Translations under genes and position numbers: made by a program
DNA from: DATNIC01 sp035604635
GTDB lineage: Bacteria > Vulcanimicrobiota > Vulcanimicrobiia > Vulcanimicrobiales > Vulcanimicrobiaceae
DNA: 14,025 nt
NCBI GenBank assembly: GCA_035604635.1
Contig: DATNIC010000162.1
Span: 1 to 14,025, forward strand
Direction: 5' to 3'
In this document: positions 1-5,355 of the stretch, one piece after another
Layout: each line of letters opens with the position of its first letter
Numbering within the stretch: position 1 is the first letter of the stretch
Notes under the pieces: model-generated
Told to the model about the DNA's origin: nothing
Databases searched by the model: none
Seen by the model: the letters and a program-made list of their open reading frames with translations, nothing else

Positions 1-686
1 GAGAGCACGATTCGTCCGTCCATCATGATGTGGACGGCGTCGGGCGTGATGTACTGCAGGATGCGCGGATAGTGCGTGATGATCAGAAAGCCGGTCGCGT
101 TCTGGGGCTCGGCTCGCAAGGCTTGAACCGATTCGCAGACCGCACGCAGTGCGTCGACGTCCAGACCCGAGTCGGTCTCGTCGAGGACGGCGTACTTGGG
201 CGCAAGGACCGCGAGCTGCAGCATCTCGAGGCGCTTTTTTTCGCCTCCGGAGAAGCCGTCGTTGACGTAGCGGCCGAGAAAGGCCGGGTCCATGTCGAGC
301 AGCTCGAGCTGGTCGAAGATGAGCTTGCGGAATTTTGCCGGCGGTAAATCGTCCGGCCGCACTGCTTGGCGCGCGGTCCGCAGAAAATTGGCGACGGTCA
401 CGCCCGGGATCGCGGCCGGATATTGAAACGACAAGAACAAACCGGCGCGGGCCCGCTTGTCCGGGGAGAGCTCGAGGAGCTCCTCGCCGTCGAGCTTCAC
501 GGAGCCCTCCGTCACCAAGTAGCCGGGATGCCCGCTCATTGCGAACGCGAGCGTCGATTTTCCGCTCCCGTTGGGACCCATGAGCGCGTGGACGGCGCCT
601 GGTTCGACCGCGAGGTCGATGCCCTTCAAAATCTCGTTCCCTTGCACGCTGACCCGCAGGCCGCGGACCTCCAACCCCTGTGCCAA
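1..686 (-). CDS. sufC: SufC, Fe-S cluster assembly ABC-type ATPase (3' end cut by window edge)
   Basis: SufC is the cytosolic ATPase of the SufBCD scaffold complex that builds Fe-S clusters. The minus strand gives 228 residues of continuous ABC-ATPase, all motifs in order: Walker A GPNGSGKST (residues 37-45), Q-loop LSFQYP (Q88), signature FSGGEKKR (145-152), Walker B/D-loop AVLDETDSGLD (166-176) and the H-loop IITHY (H205). The DETDSGLD form and the early SFQYP are typical of SufC among ABC ATPases. The C-terminal 20-30 residues lie beyond base 1. I chose TTG at 686 because an AGGGGAG ribosome site sits 5 nt upstream and the family starts right before this L-E-V strand; no ATG is available. 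sufB and sufD are expected further left, but that cannot be seen. Confidence 0.95.
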   Translation of the reverse strand, partial: MAQGLEVRGLRVSVQGNEILKGIDLAVEPGAVHALMGPNGSGKSTLAFAMSGHPGYLVTEGSVKLDGEELLELSPDKRARAGLFLSFQYPAAIPGVTVANFLRTARQAVRPDDLPPAKFRKLIFDQLELLDMDPAFLGRYVNDGFSGGEKKRLEMLQLAVLAPKYAVLDETDSGLDVDALRAVCESVQALRAEPQNATGFLIITHYPRILQYITPDAVHIMMDGRIVL

Positions 687-691
687 ACGTT

Positions 692-698
692 CTCCCCT
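692..698 (-). promoter_or_regulatory. Ribosome binding site deciding the sufC TTG start
   Basis: AGGGGAG on the minus strand, 5 nt before TTG at 684-686. It fixes a non-ATG start for sufC. Confidence 0.7.
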
Positions 699-735
699 AG
701 TACTCAAAGATGATGACGGTGTTTGCCCGCTCCCT

Positions 736-764
736 ATGCTACTTGCGGCCGGGGAGAAAGTCAA
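736..764 (-). promoter_or_regulatory. Sigma70-type promoter for sufC
   Basis: On the minus strand, -35 TTGACT (759-764) is followed after exactly 17 nt by -10 TAGCAT (736-741). Transcription would start near 729, giving a leader of about 43 nt before the sufC TTG. The -35 overlaps one of two AAAGTC direct repeats (757-762 and 797-802) in this divergent spacer. That would suit repression by the neighbouring SufR-like regulator; this is inference. Confidence 0.6.
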
Positions 765-772
765 GGAAACAC

Positions 773-801
773 TGGACTATCTTTTCTTTTCGTGGTAAAG
801 T
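773..801 (+). promoter_or_regulatory. Weak candidate promoter for the sufR-like gene
   Basis: TGGACT (773-778), a 17-nt spacer and TAAAGT (796-801) each match the sigma70 consensus at 4 of 6 bases. Transcription would begin around 808, only a few bases before the ATG at 811, so the message would be nearly leaderless. The second AAAGTC copy overlaps the -10. Match quality is modest. Confidence 0.3.
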
Positions 802-810
802 CCGGGTAGG

Positions 811-1437
811 ATGCAGTCCGAGCGATTCTTCGAGTCGACCCGAGGGAAGATACTCGCCGCCCTGCGCGGGAGCCGGGGCTCGGCCTTCGAGTTGGCCGAG
901 CGGTTCGGGGTGTCGCCGAATGCCGTGCGCCAGCAGTTGCTCATCCTCGAGCGCGACGGGCTCGTGACCGGTCATCCGGTCCGGCGCGGGAAGACCAAAC
1001 CGACGCTCGAGTACACGCTGACCTCGAAAGCAGAAGAGTACTTTCCGCAGCACTACGATCGCATGCTCAACGCGGTCCTGCGCGAGATTCGCGCGGCGGG
1101 CGGCGAGCCGGCGGTTCAGGCGGTCTTCGATTCGATTGCCAAGCGCTCTGCGTCGAAGCTCAAAGAGCAAGTGGGCACCTTGGCGGCCGACGAGCGGGTC
1201 GCCGCGTTGGCGGACGTCCTTCGCGGCCGCGGCGTTCAAGTCGACTACACCTTGATCGATGGGCAATACGTCCTGCACGAGCACAACTGCCCGTACGCGA
1301 AGACCGTCGCGGAGAATCCGGAGCTTTGCTCGGTCATCCACACGGTCATGGACGAAGTGCTGCCCGGCGAGACGCGGCAAGTCGAATCGCTTGCAACCGG
1401 CGGCTCCGAGTGCCGGTTCGAGATCAAAGCAGTATGA
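811..1437 (+). CDS. sufR: SufR-like winged-helix transcriptional regulator with Fe-S-type cysteine motif
   Basis: A 208-residue DNA-binding regulator. The N-terminal winged helix-turn-helix covers about residues 10-75: helices around FELAERFGVSPNAVRQQL, then the wing RRGKTKPTLEYTLT. The C-terminal half carries three cysteines: C160 and C173 spaced C-x12-C (HNCPY and PELC), and C201 in SEC. C-x12-C plus a further downstream Cys is the cluster-ligand pattern of the SufR/COG2345 family, whose members bind a [4Fe-4S] cluster and repress suf genes when it is intact. Divergent placement beside sufC, with a shared 124-bp promoter region, supports this role. The gap to the third Cys is 27 residues. 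The start is ATG 811; GGGTAGG directly before it is a poorly spaced ribosome site. Family certain, target inferred. Confidence 0.85.
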   Translation: MQSERFFESTRGKILAALRGSRGSAFELAERFGVSPNAVRQQLLILERDGLVTGHPVRRGKTKPTLEYTLTSKAEEYFPQHYDRMLNAVLREIRAAGGEPAVQAVFDSIAKRSASKLKEQVGTLAADERVAALADVLRGRGVQVDYTLIDGQYVLHEHNCPYAKTVAENPELCSVIHTVMDEVLPGETRQVESLATGGSECRFEIKAV

Positions 1438-1449
1438 AATCACCACAAA

Positions 1450-1563
1450 TGTTCTTGAGCGCGCCCTCGGGGAATGAAACTTGTAGCTGCACGATGAGCG
1501 CGCGTGAGTTTTTGGGGCCCCAAGCGAAGCTTGGGGGGCGCGGAGCCTGGGGCGGAGCGCCTT
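1450..1563. repeat. Dispersed intergenic repeat, copy A
   Basis: This 114-bp element has a left block (1450-1475) and a right block (1531-1563) that recur at 2714-2740 and 2775-2807. The right block is identical over 33 bp; the left differs by a small indel and substitutions. The middle is divergent apart from GRTGAGCGCGC. Ends carry imperfect inverted GGCGCKCC-type sequences (AGCGCGCC at 1459-1466, GGAGCGCC at 1554-1561). Copy A also contains a perfect 8-bp hairpin, CCCCAAGC-GAA-GCTTGGGG (1518-1536). It lies between the sufR-like gene and the scaffold gene and ends 4 bp before the scaffold ATG. It looks like a small non-coding mobile or REP-type repeat. Confidence 0.75.
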
Positions 1564-1567
1564 CAAA

Positions 1568-2077
1568 ATGAATTTTCCAAAATTTCAAAAGCTGGTTGAA
1601 GATCGTACGGGTTTCCGGACGATGGAGAATCCGACCGCGTCGGGCGAGTATTTCAGCGACTCGTGCGGCGATATGTACAATTTCTTCTTGAAGGTCGGCC
1701 CCGGCGCGGTGATCGAGGACATCTCGTATTTCACGACCGGCTGCGGTTTCGGGACTGCGACTTGCAGTCTCGTCGTCGACCTCGCCAAGGGCAAGACGAT
1801 CGAAGAAGCGGCACAGCTGACCGAGGTCGAGGTCGAGGCCCTACTCGACGGCTATCCGGAGAAGAAGAAAGACTATCCGGAGCGCGCCTTGGAAGCGTTG
1901 CGCGTCGCGATCGGGGACTATCGCGCGAAGGTCGCGTCGGGCACGGTCCCGGATTACGCGGCGCAGCCGCGCCAAGTGACGCCGCTCGAAGTCGCAGCCG
2001 CCGCCGAGCCCGTCGCATCTGCGGCGCCCGTGGCGCAGACGACCGACGACGGCAAGCTGCTCATCAAACTACACTAG
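1568..2077 (+). CDS. NifU/IscU-type Fe-S cluster scaffold protein, atypical cysteine set
   Basis: A 169-residue protein with the U-type scaffold fold. The conserved core runs from ENPTASGEYF through SCGDMYNFFLKV (C33, D35) to TTGCGFGTATCS (C59, C66) and ends at about residue 120. C33, D35 and C59 match the first Cys, the Asp and the second Cys of IscU. The third ligand region, normally LHCS, reads KKDYPERALEAL, so that Cys is absent; C66 sits where IscU has Ser. The roughly 20-residue insertion typical of SufU is also missing. Residues 125-169 are a low-complexity Ala/Pro tail. Close linkage to sufC and a SufR-like gene supports a role in Fe-S assembly. It may act as a scaffold, a carrier or something derived. 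Start ATG 1568; the ribosome site would lie inside repeat copy A. Its stop overlaps the convergent hydrolase gene. Confidence 0.85.
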   Translation: MNFPKFQKLVEDRTGFRTMENPTASGEYFSDSCGDMYNFFLKVGPGAVIEDISYFTTGCGFGTATCSLVVDLAKGKTIEEAAQLTEVEVEALLDGYPEKKKDYPERALEALRVAIGDYRAKVASGTVPDYAAQPRQVTPLEVAAAAEPVASAAPVAQTTDDGKLLIKLH

Positions 2078-2707
2078 ATACGGGTTCGTCGAGCGCTCGA
2101 TTCCGACGGTCGTCGCCGGACCGTGGCCTGGAACGACGACGGTCGCGTCGTTGTACGCAAAGATCTTCTCGCGAATGCTGTGGACGATCTCTTCGAGTGA
2201 CGTCCCCCCAAGATCCCAACGTCCCACGCCGCCGCGAAACAGCGTATCGCCGCTGAGGATGCGCGCTTCGCCATCAACCTCGAGCGCGAAGCTCGTACTT
2301 CCGGGCGTGTGACCCGGCGTGTGGAGGACGGTCAGGGCAATCTCGCCGACGCGCAGGACATCGCCGTCGTGCAGGTCCGCATCGATTTTGACCGTTCGCA
2401 AGGCCGTCGCCGGGAGGCCGACCCAGCGCGCCTGCTCGTTGAGCAGCGCGTACAGCGGGAGATCGCCGGGATGTAACCATCCCTGCCCGCCCGTCCGGTC
2501 GTGCAATTCCGCGAGCGCGCCGATGTGATCGAAATGCGCGTGGGTATGGACCAGCGCGGTCGCCCGTAAGCCGAGGCGCTCGAGACGCTGCACTATTTCT
2601 TCGACATCGTCGCCGCCGTCGACGACGATCGCTTCACCGGTGTGCTCGTCTCCGACGATCGTACAATTGCACGCGAGTGGCCCCACGGGGAAGTGCTCGA
2701 TGATCAA
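2069..2707 (-). CDS. Metallo-beta-lactamase-fold hydrolase, glyoxalase II-like
   Basis: A 212-residue single-domain MBL-fold enzyme. Metal ligands are all present: HTHAHFDH (H56, H58, D60, H61), GH in HTPGHTPG (H133), SGDTLF (D154) and the VPGHGP motif (H195). Length and motif order match the small YcbL/hydroxyacylglutathione-hydrolase-like group, which hydrolyses thioesters such as S-lactoyl-glutathione; the true substrate is unknown. The reading frame stays open to 3016, but homology begins only at IIEHFPVGPLACNC, and the codons further upstream read through repeat B and antisense to the flavin reductase. I therefore place the start at TTG 2707, with a weak AAAAGAA ribosome site. It is last in a minus-strand series, and its TAG overlaps the scaffold gene's 3' end by 9 bp. 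Confidence 0.88.
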   Translation of the reverse strand: MIIEHFPVGPLACNCTIVGDEHTGEAIVVDGGDDVEEIVQRLERLGLRATALVHTHAHFDHIGALAELHDRTGGQGWLHPGDLPLYALLNEQARWVGLPATALRTVKIDADLHDGDVLRVGEIALTVLHTPGHTPGSTSFALEVDGEARILSGDTLFRGGVGRWDLGGTSLEEIVHSIREKIFAYNDATVVVPGHGPATTVGIERSTNPYLV

Positions 2708-2713
2708 GGTAAG

Positions 2714-2807
2714 TGTTCTTTTGGCGCGCCCTCGGGGAATCTTCGCGTGCTTCGCGTGGTGAGCGCGCCTTCGGTTGGGGGGCGCGGAGCCTGGGGCGGA
2801 GCGCCTT
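2714..2807. repeat. Dispersed intergenic repeat, copy B
   Basis: This 94-bp copy of the element at 1450-1563 has the same orientation on the plus strand. Left block 2714-2740, right block 2775-2807; the latter is identical to copy A over 33 bp. It fills the whole gap between the flavin reductase stop codon (2808-2810) and the hydrolase start (2707). Outer ends show inverted GGCGCGCC (2723-2730) and GGAGCGCC (2798-2805). Copy B lacks the CCCCAAGC/GCTTGGGG hairpin of copy A. Confidence 0.75.
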
Positions 2808-3296
2808 TTAACCAATAGCGCAACTGAAGTCGCGGTAGCTCCCGTCGAAATAGCCGAGCGGCGTCCCCGCTTTAAATCCGCATTCGACGACCGTCCCGAC
2901 GAAGATCGTGTGCGTTCCGGCCGTGTGCTCTTCAGCAAGCGTGCAGTCGAAATACGAAAGCGATCCCTCGAGGACTGGCGAGCCGGTCGTACCCGGATGC
3001 CAAGGGAGGTTCCCAAATCGATCCTCTACCCCGGTGCGCGCGAAGCGCTCAGCAACTCCTTGTTGCTCGAGGGTAAGCACGTTTACGCAGAATCGGCCGG
3101 CGGCTGAGATCAATGGATGCGATTGGGCCGTGCGGTTGACGCAGATGAGCAGCATCGGCGGGTCTGCGGTGACGCTCGCGAACGCGTTCGCAGTGAAGCC
3201 ATGGACATGCCCATCCTCGCCGATCGTCGTCACGATCGTGACGCCGGTTGCGAAGCGCCGCATCGCGGCTTTGAAGTCGTTAGGCGATACGGGCAC
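2808..3296 (-). CDS. Flavin reductase-like, FMN-binding split-barrel protein
   Basis: A 162-residue protein of the flavin reductase-like (FMN-binding) family, which supplies reduced FMN to two-component monooxygenases or carries out related redox chemistry. Visible family motifs: RRFATGVTIVTT near the N-terminus, HGFTANAFASVTADPPMLL (flavin-binding loop), NRTAQSHPLI, FCVNVL followed by ERFA, and the C-terminal GYFDGSYR. An ATG at 3335 is possible, but GTG 3296 fits the family N-terminus (SPNDFKAAMRRF) and has a GGGAAGGGAG ribosome site 9 nt upstream. The gene then overlaps the O-methyltransferase 3' end by 17 bp, suggesting translational coupling. No partner monooxygenase is visible in the window, so its client is unknown. 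Confidence 0.88.
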   Translation of the reverse strand: MPVSPNDFKAAMRRFATGVTIVTTIGEDGHVHGFTANAFASVTADPPMLLICVNRTAQSHPLISAAGRFCVNVLTLEQQGVAERFARTGVEDRFGNLPWHPGTTGSPVLEGSLSYFDCTLAEEHTAGTHTIFVGTVVECGFKAGTPLGYFDGSYRDFSCAIG

Positions 3297-3870
3297 CGAT
3301 GCCGACTCCCTTCCCGAGCGGAATGATCGTCGCATCGAGATTCGGATGAGCTAAGAAGGTGCGATTGAACGATTCCGCTTCGGGATTGAGCAGGTCGTCG
3401 ACGACGACGAGGCCGGAACGCTTGAGCATCGGGACGCACAGCTCCAGATACTTGAGGTATAGCGGAATATCCGCATCGATGAAGATGATGTCGAGATTGT
3501 GCAAGGTCGACGCGTTGAGAATCTCGAGTGCGGGTTGGTTGATGACGTCGACCGCCGATTTTTTCCCCGCGCGCTCCATGAATTCGAGCGCAACCGTCGT
3601 GCGCTTGCGGTCTGGATCGATCGTCCAAATGTGACCCGCCGGCGGCAGCGCAAGCGCCATCCAGAGCGTCGAACCGCCATACGCGGTGCCGACTTCGAGG
3701 ACGCGATTCGCCTGCATGGCATGTACGAGCGTCGAGAGGAACCGGCCCGTCGCGCGTTCGACGACCGGGACCCCGTCATAGCGGCCCTGCTGCTCGAGCT
3801 CGAGCAGCAGGGCCGGTGGTTCCGGTTGGATCCGGGTTAGATACGCGAGATCAGACTCGTGCGACAACAT
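3280..3870 (-). CDS. SAM-dependent O-methyltransferase (COG4122-type)
   Basis: A 196-residue class I methyltransferase of the O-methyltransferase family 3 type (relatives of catechol and caffeoyl-CoA methyltransferases). SAM-binding motif I is VLEVGTAYGGST (57-68), followed by the acidic IDPD (84-87), the metal/substrate region DIIFIDADIPLYLKYLE (127-143) and VVVDDLL (155-161). Family members methylate hydroxyls of small aromatic substrates with a divalent cation; the substrate here is unknown. Start ATG 3870 has GGGG 3 nt upstream; TTG at codon 2 is nearly equivalent. Codons for residues 19-30 form a perfect 34-bp palindrome, reported separately. It lies 32 bp after the Urate_ox_N-like gene and overlaps the flavin reductase start, so it is probably in one operon with both. 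Confidence 0.88.
   Translation of the reverse strand: MLSHESDLAYLTRIQPEPPALLLELEQQGRYDGVPVVERATGRFLSTLVHAMQANRVLEVGTAYGGSTLWMALALPPAGHIWTIDPDRKRTTVALEFMERAGKKSAVDVINQPALEILNASTLHNLDIIFIDADIPLYLKYLELCVPMLKRSGLVVVDDLLNPEAESFNRTFLAHPNLDATIIPLGKGVGIGARIA
3306..3315 (-). promoter_or_regulatory. Ribosome binding site deciding the flavin reductase GTG start
   Basis: GGGAAGGGAG on the minus strand, 9 nt before GTG at 3294-3296 and inside the end of the O-methyltransferase gene. It supports the shorter protein over the ATG at 3335. Confidence 0.55.
3782..3815. repeat. Perfect 34-bp palindrome inside the O-methyltransferase gene
   Basis: Two 17-bp arms meet with no spacer at 3798/3799; one arm is CGGCCCTGCTGCTCGAG. 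Every position pairs from 3782 to 3815, and the first mismatch is 3781/3816. On the minus strand it encodes P-A-L-L-L-E-L-E-Q-Q-G-R, and the plus strand read in register gives nearly the same peptide. It could form a long RNA hairpin near the 5' end of the message. Confidence 0.9.
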
Positions 3871-3902
3871 TCACCCCATGCTCGCACGGACGCGTGTTCG
3901 CT

Positions 3903-4394
3903 TTAGAAGTGGTGCGAGAAGCCCGTGGCCATAAACCACAGCATCGGAATCGAGAGCATCGTGTTGACACGCGAGGCGAGGAACGCCGTGCGCCGTGCTT
4001 TGGCCTTCTCCTCATCTGTAGCAGGCGTGATGCCGAGGACCTTCTTCTGGTTTTGCCAGATGAACGTCCAGACGTTGATGAGCATGATCGTGCCGAGCCA
4101 CGCGCCGACCCCGATTGCGGTGAACGGCGCCTGGAAGGTAAAGGCCTTGGCGAAGCCCCCGCTTCCGAGCGACTCGAGCAGGATGGCGCCCATGATCCAA
4201 GTGAGCACCGCCGCCCAGCGGAAGAAGAACAGCGCGCGCGGCAGGACGTACTTGGTAATGCCCCCGCCGATGCCTTCGGCATTCGCTTGCGCAAGCGCTT
4301 GGCCTTGTACGAAATTGAAATAGTAGAGTAGCCCGATCCACATCACGCCGAAGAAAATGTGGAGCCAGCGGGCAAGTGCTGCGACCCATACCAC
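3903..4394 (-). CDS. Urate_ox_N-like integral membrane protein
   Basis: A 163-residue membrane protein with four predicted TM segments at about residues 4-26, 55-75, 91-114 and 142-160. The opening WLHIFFGVMWIGLLYYFNF matches the pattern (W-L-H ... W-I-G ... Y-F) of the membrane domain called urate oxidase N-terminal, found in PuuD urate hydroxylases. Those proteins usually carry a C-terminal cytochrome c; here there is no CxxCH, and the protein stops after TM4. A role in urate oxidation is therefore doubtful; it may be a haem-binding or purely structural membrane protein. An ATG at 4436 would add 14 polar residues. I prefer GTG 4394, which has GGGAGGG 7 nt upstream. The short peptide gene upstream ends 4 nt before this start. 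Confidence 0.75.
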   Translation of the reverse strand: MVWVAALARWLHIFFGVMWIGLLYYFNFVQGQALAQANAEGIGGGITKYVLPRALFFFRWAAVLTWIMGAILLESLGSGGFAKAFTFQAPFTAIGVGAWLGTIMLINVWTFIWQNQKKVLGITPATDEEKAKARRTAFLASRVNTMLSIPMLWFMATGFSHHF

Positions 4395-4398
4395 TGCG

Positions 4399-4503
4399 CT
4401 ACCCTCCCACCGGGGCTGCCGCTTTGACGATGGCATAGAGGACGATCAAAATGATCAGTCCGCTGATTATCGTGCCGGTTAGCGTATCCAGAGGATTTTT
4501 CAA
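4399..4503 (-). CDS. 34-residue single-TM membrane peptide, unknown function
   Basis: A short minus-strand frame begins at TTG 4503 and ends at TAG 4399-4401. It reads (M)KNPLDTLTG, then TIISGLIILIVLYAIVKA, then AAPVGG: a short polar N-terminus, one hydrophobic helix of about 18 residues and a short tail. Support for translation: GAGGGT ribosome site 7 nt before the TTG, a clean membrane-helix composition, and 4-nt spacing to the next gene's start, whose own ribosome site lies inside this frame. It is likely co-expressed with the Urate_ox_N-like protein and may be a small partner subunit. I recognise no family. It is easily missed because of its size and TTG start. Confidence 0.65.
   Translation of the reverse strand: MKNPLDTLTGTIISGLIILIVLYAIVKAAAPVGG
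4402..4408 (-). promoter_or_regulatory. Ribosome binding site deciding the GTG start of the Urate_ox_N-like gene
   Basis: GGGAGGG on the minus strand, 7 nt before GTG at 4392-4394. It lies within the last codons of the 34-residue gene, so the two genes are probably translationally coupled. Confidence 0.6.
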
Positions 4504-4510
4504 GGCTGAT

Positions 4511-4516
4511 ACCCTC
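4511..4516 (-). promoter_or_regulatory. Ribosome binding site of the 34-residue peptide gene
   Basis: GAGGGT on the minus strand, 7 nt upstream of TTG at 4501-4503. It is the main local evidence that the small gene is translated. The rest of the 144-bp divergent gap (4504-4647) holds no convincing promoter; a GG-T-CCC/GGG-T-CC imperfect inverted repeat lies at 4526-4540. Confidence 0.55.
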
Positions 4517-4647
4517 GCTCACTTTGGTCCCTCAGGGTCCTTCGGCCGCTATTCAAACGAGCGGAAGACGACTCCTCGACCCCTCGAAAAGCATAGCCGA
4601 GCGAGCGGGTCGGTCCGCCCCACGAATAGAAGAACCGCCGTCCGGCT

Positions 4648-5355
4648 ATGCGTCTACGGATGTTTCCGCTCAATACGGTCCTCTTTCCAGGCGCGACGCT
4701 CAGCCTTCACATTTTTGAGCCGCGTTATAAGCAGATGATTGCCGAATGCCTCGACGGCGGCGAGCCGTTCGGCGTCAGCTTGATCCGCGACGGCGACGAG
4801 GCCGGCGATCCCAACGTCATGCCCCACGGCGTGGGAACGACCGCGGAAATCTCGGAGATGCGGCCCCTCCCCGAAGGCCGTTACTTCATCAATACGATTG
4901 GGCGGAAGCGATTTCGCATCGACCAGGTCGTCAGCCGCGAACCATATCTGCTTTGCGAGGTGACTGTCCTCGATGACGACCAACAGGCGAGTGCTCCGGA
5001 CGAGCTCGTTTCGCAAGTACGGGGCGAGTTTGCGGAGTATCTCCGGCTTCTCGTGAGATTCGCCGGGACGCAGGCCGGGGTCGATCTCCCCGAAGATCCC
5101 GGCGCCGGTTCATTCGTCATCGGACACATACTGCAGGTCGCCGATGCAATGAAGCAGCGGCTGCTCGAGGCTGCGACGACGCAGGAGCGGCTCGCGATGG
5201 AGCTCGCATTCCTGCGCAAACTGTTGCCGCAGCTCCGGTCGCTGATCGAGCGGCGAAAGCGGAAGAGCATCGCGCAGCCGAGCGACGCGGCTCCCGGCGG
5301 AGCGACGCGCTCCGCGCAAGAAAAGCTCTTCGGTAAGTACTTCAGCCAGAACTAG
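4648..5355 (+). CDS. Stand-alone Lon N-terminal (substrate-binding) domain protein
   Basis: A 235-residue protein resembling only the N-terminal LON substrate-binding domain (PF02190), without the AAA+ and protease domains. The characteristic start FPLNTVLFPGATLSLHIFEPRYKQMI is at residues 6-31. It is followed by FGVSLI (41-46), GVGTTAEI and EGRYFINTIGRKRFRI (76-91), then a helical second half with RLAMELAFLRKLLPQLRSL near residues 180-200 and a charged tail. Stand-alone members are widespread; their role is not well defined (binding of unfolded protein is assumed by analogy to Lon). Start ATG 4648 has little ribosome site; ATG 4660 at residue 5 is an alternative. The gene is alone on its strand and its 3' end overlaps the convergent pcm gene by 14 bp. 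Confidence 0.85.
   Translation: MRLRMFPLNTVLFPGATLSLHIFEPRYKQMIAECLDGGEPFGVSLIRDGDEAGDPNVMPHGVGTTAEISEMRPLPEGRYFINTIGRKRFRIDQVVSREPYLLCEVTVLDDDQQASAPDELVSQVRGEFAEYLRLLVRFAGTQAGVDLPEDPGAGSFVIGHILQVADAMKQRLLEAATTQERLAMELAFLRKLLPQLRSLIERRKRKSIAQPSDAAPGGATRSAQEKLFGKYFSQN

Noticed and set aside
1518..1536. The CCCCAAGC/GCTTGGGG hairpin as a rho-independent terminator
   Set aside because: It is followed by a G-rich stretch, not a T-run.
739..1566. Long minus-strand frame of about 275 codons opposite the sufR-like gene
   Set aside because: It is antisense to a gene with clear helix-turn-helix and cysteine motifs, is Arg/Ala-rich as expected for a shadow frame in high-GC DNA, and resembles no family.
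2708..3016. N-terminal extension of the MBL-fold hydrolase to an ATG at 3016
   Set aside because: The added residues are Arg/Ser-rich and are encoded by repeat copy B and by a frame overlapping the flavin reductase; fold homology begins at the TTG at 2707.
4399..4503. The 34-residue peptide as a RiPP or bacteriocin precursor
   Set aside because: It has no leader/core division, no Cys/Ser/Thr-rich core and no modifying enzyme adjacent; a plain membrane helix explains it better.
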